Below, in pieces: positions 6,268-7,055 of a stretch of DNA of 7,055 nucleotides. The stretch lies in assembly GCA_003157315.1 (NCBI GenBank), contig PMJE01000352.1, positions 1-7,055 on the forward strand, read 5' to 3'. Source of the stretch: Myxococcales bacterium (GTDB lineage Bacteria; Myxococcota; Polyangia; Fen-1088). The translations under genes were made by a program, and so were the position numbers. The notes beneath the pieces are model-generated. The model saw nothing but the letters and a program-made list of their open reading frames with translations, was not told the origin of the DNA and did not search any database. Positions within the stretch are counted from its first letter, which is position 1. Each line of letters starts with the position of its first letter.

Positions 6268-7055
6268 ATGAAAAAGAAAACAGCCCCGAAGAAAGCCAAA
6301 GCCAAGTCCGCAACCCCCAAGCGCAGCAAGCGCATCTACTTCTTTGGCGGCGGCAAGGCCGAAGGAAACAAGGACATGAAGAACCTCCTCGGCGGCAAGG
6401 GTGCCAACCTCGCCGAGATGACCAACATCGGTGCGCCGGTTCCGCCCGGCTTCACCATCACCACCGATGTGTGTACCGAATTCTACGCCAGCGGGCGCAA
6501 ACTGCCCAAAGGGCTTGAGGACGAGGTGCGCGCCAGCGTCGGCAAGATGGAAGCGCTGCTCGGCAAGAAGTTTGGCGACACCAAGAACCCACTGCTGGTT
6601 TCCGTGCGCTCAGGCGCGCGCGCCTCCATGCCCGGGATGATGGACACCATCCTCAACCTGGGTCTCAACGACGAAACGGTCAAGGGCCTCGCCCAGGTGT
6701 CAAACAATGAGCGCTTCGCCTATGACAGCTACCGCCGCTTCGTTGCCATGTACGGTGACGTGGTGTTGGACATGAAGCCCGAGCGCAAGGAAGACCACGA
6801 TCCTTTCGAGGTCATTCTCACGGCCAAGAAGAAGGCCTGCGGAGTTCAAGTGGATTCCGAGCTTCCCGCCGCGGCTCTCAAGGAACTAGTCGAGGAGTTC
6901 AAGGCCGAGATCAAGCGCCGCAAAGGCGTCGAGTTCCCGACCAATCCCATCGACCAGCTCCGGGGCGCCATCATGGCGGTGTTCAACTCCTGGGAGAACG
7001 ACCGTGCCAATGCCTACCGCAAGTTGAACGGCATTCCCGCCTCCTGGGGCACCGC
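6268..7055 (+). CDS. ppdK: Pyruvate, phosphate dikinase, N-terminal part (3' end outside window)
   Basis: The first 262 codons of PPDK, which interconverts pyruvate, ATP and phosphate with phosphoenolpyruvate, AMP and pyrophosphate in the cytoplasm. The N-terminal ATP-grasp nucleotide-binding domain is plain: [20 protein letters not shown] begins at residue 23, [10 protein letters not shown] is at 42-51, VPPGFTITT follows, and the conserved [16 protein letters not shown] is at 112-127. The phosphohistidine and PEP-binding domains lie beyond the window. The frame is uninterrupted to the edge. Residues 1-22 form an extra leader with nine Lys and two Arg and no acidic residue, not part of the usual core. 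The ATG at 6268 is the natural start if this leader is real; no alternative ATG lies between it and the conserved core, and the ribosome binding site is weak. It is separated from glyQS by a terminator, so it is probably its own unit. Confidence 0.94.
   Translation, partial: MKKKTAPKKAKAKSATPKRSKRIYFFGGGKAEGNKDMKNLLGGKGANLAEMTNIGAPVPPGFTITTDVCTEFYASGRKLPKGLEDEVRASVGKMEALLGKKFGDTKNPLLVSVRSGARASMPGMMDTILNLGLNDETVKGLAQVSNNERFAYDSYRRFVAMYGDVVLDMKPERKEDHDPFEVILTAKKKACGVQVDSELPAAALKELVEEFKAEIKRRKGVEFPTNPIDQLRGAIMAVFNSWENDRANAYRKLNGIPASWGT

Overview
The window looks like ordinary chromosomal DNA from a GC-rich bacterium, most likely a deltaproteobacterium in the Myxococcota or a close relative. This rests on the high GC content, a Tgl-like Cys-containing TPR lipoprotein (Tgl is the myxobacterial type IV pilus pilotin), and an extended -10 box of the form TGCTAGCGT. 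The assignment is inference from recognised families, not from a search. No mobile element, CRISPR array, rRNA or tRNA was seen.

Left part (1-2126): the window opens inside the 3' end of a ribosomal protein S1 gene (+ strand). It converges, with a 9-base gap, on a minus-strand alpha/beta hydrolase of the monoacylglycerol lipase/lysophospholipase type. That hydrolase is divergent from queE, a radical-SAM enzyme of 7-deazaguanine (queuosine precursor) synthesis; the two share a 58-base spacer.

Middle part (2127-6201): a good sigma70-type promoter (TTGACA, 18-base spacer, TGC-TAGCGT) precedes four co-directional genes: a Tgl/PilF-like outer-membrane lipoprotein, a short RodZ-like HTH-transmembrane protein, the repair protein RecO and a single-chain glycyl-tRNA synthetase. 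Gaps are 19, 28 and 103 bases, and a clear intrinsic terminator follows the synthetase. The block therefore reads as one likely transcription unit mixing pilus/envelope, DNA repair and translation functions. The 103-base gap carries a short degenerate 9-base tandem repeat.

Right part (6202-7055): a leader with a possible extended -10 and a perfect 12-base palindrome precedes the first 262 codons of pyruvate, phosphate dikinase, which runs off the window and has an unusual lysine-rich N-terminal extension.

I did not find a clear undescribed multi-gene system. The points most worth a second look are the approximately 70-residue extra helical segment with a helix-hairpin-helix-like motif in the glycyl-tRNA synthetase, the truncated RodZ-like protein next to the pilotin, the 9-base repeat, and the palindrome upstream of ppdK.
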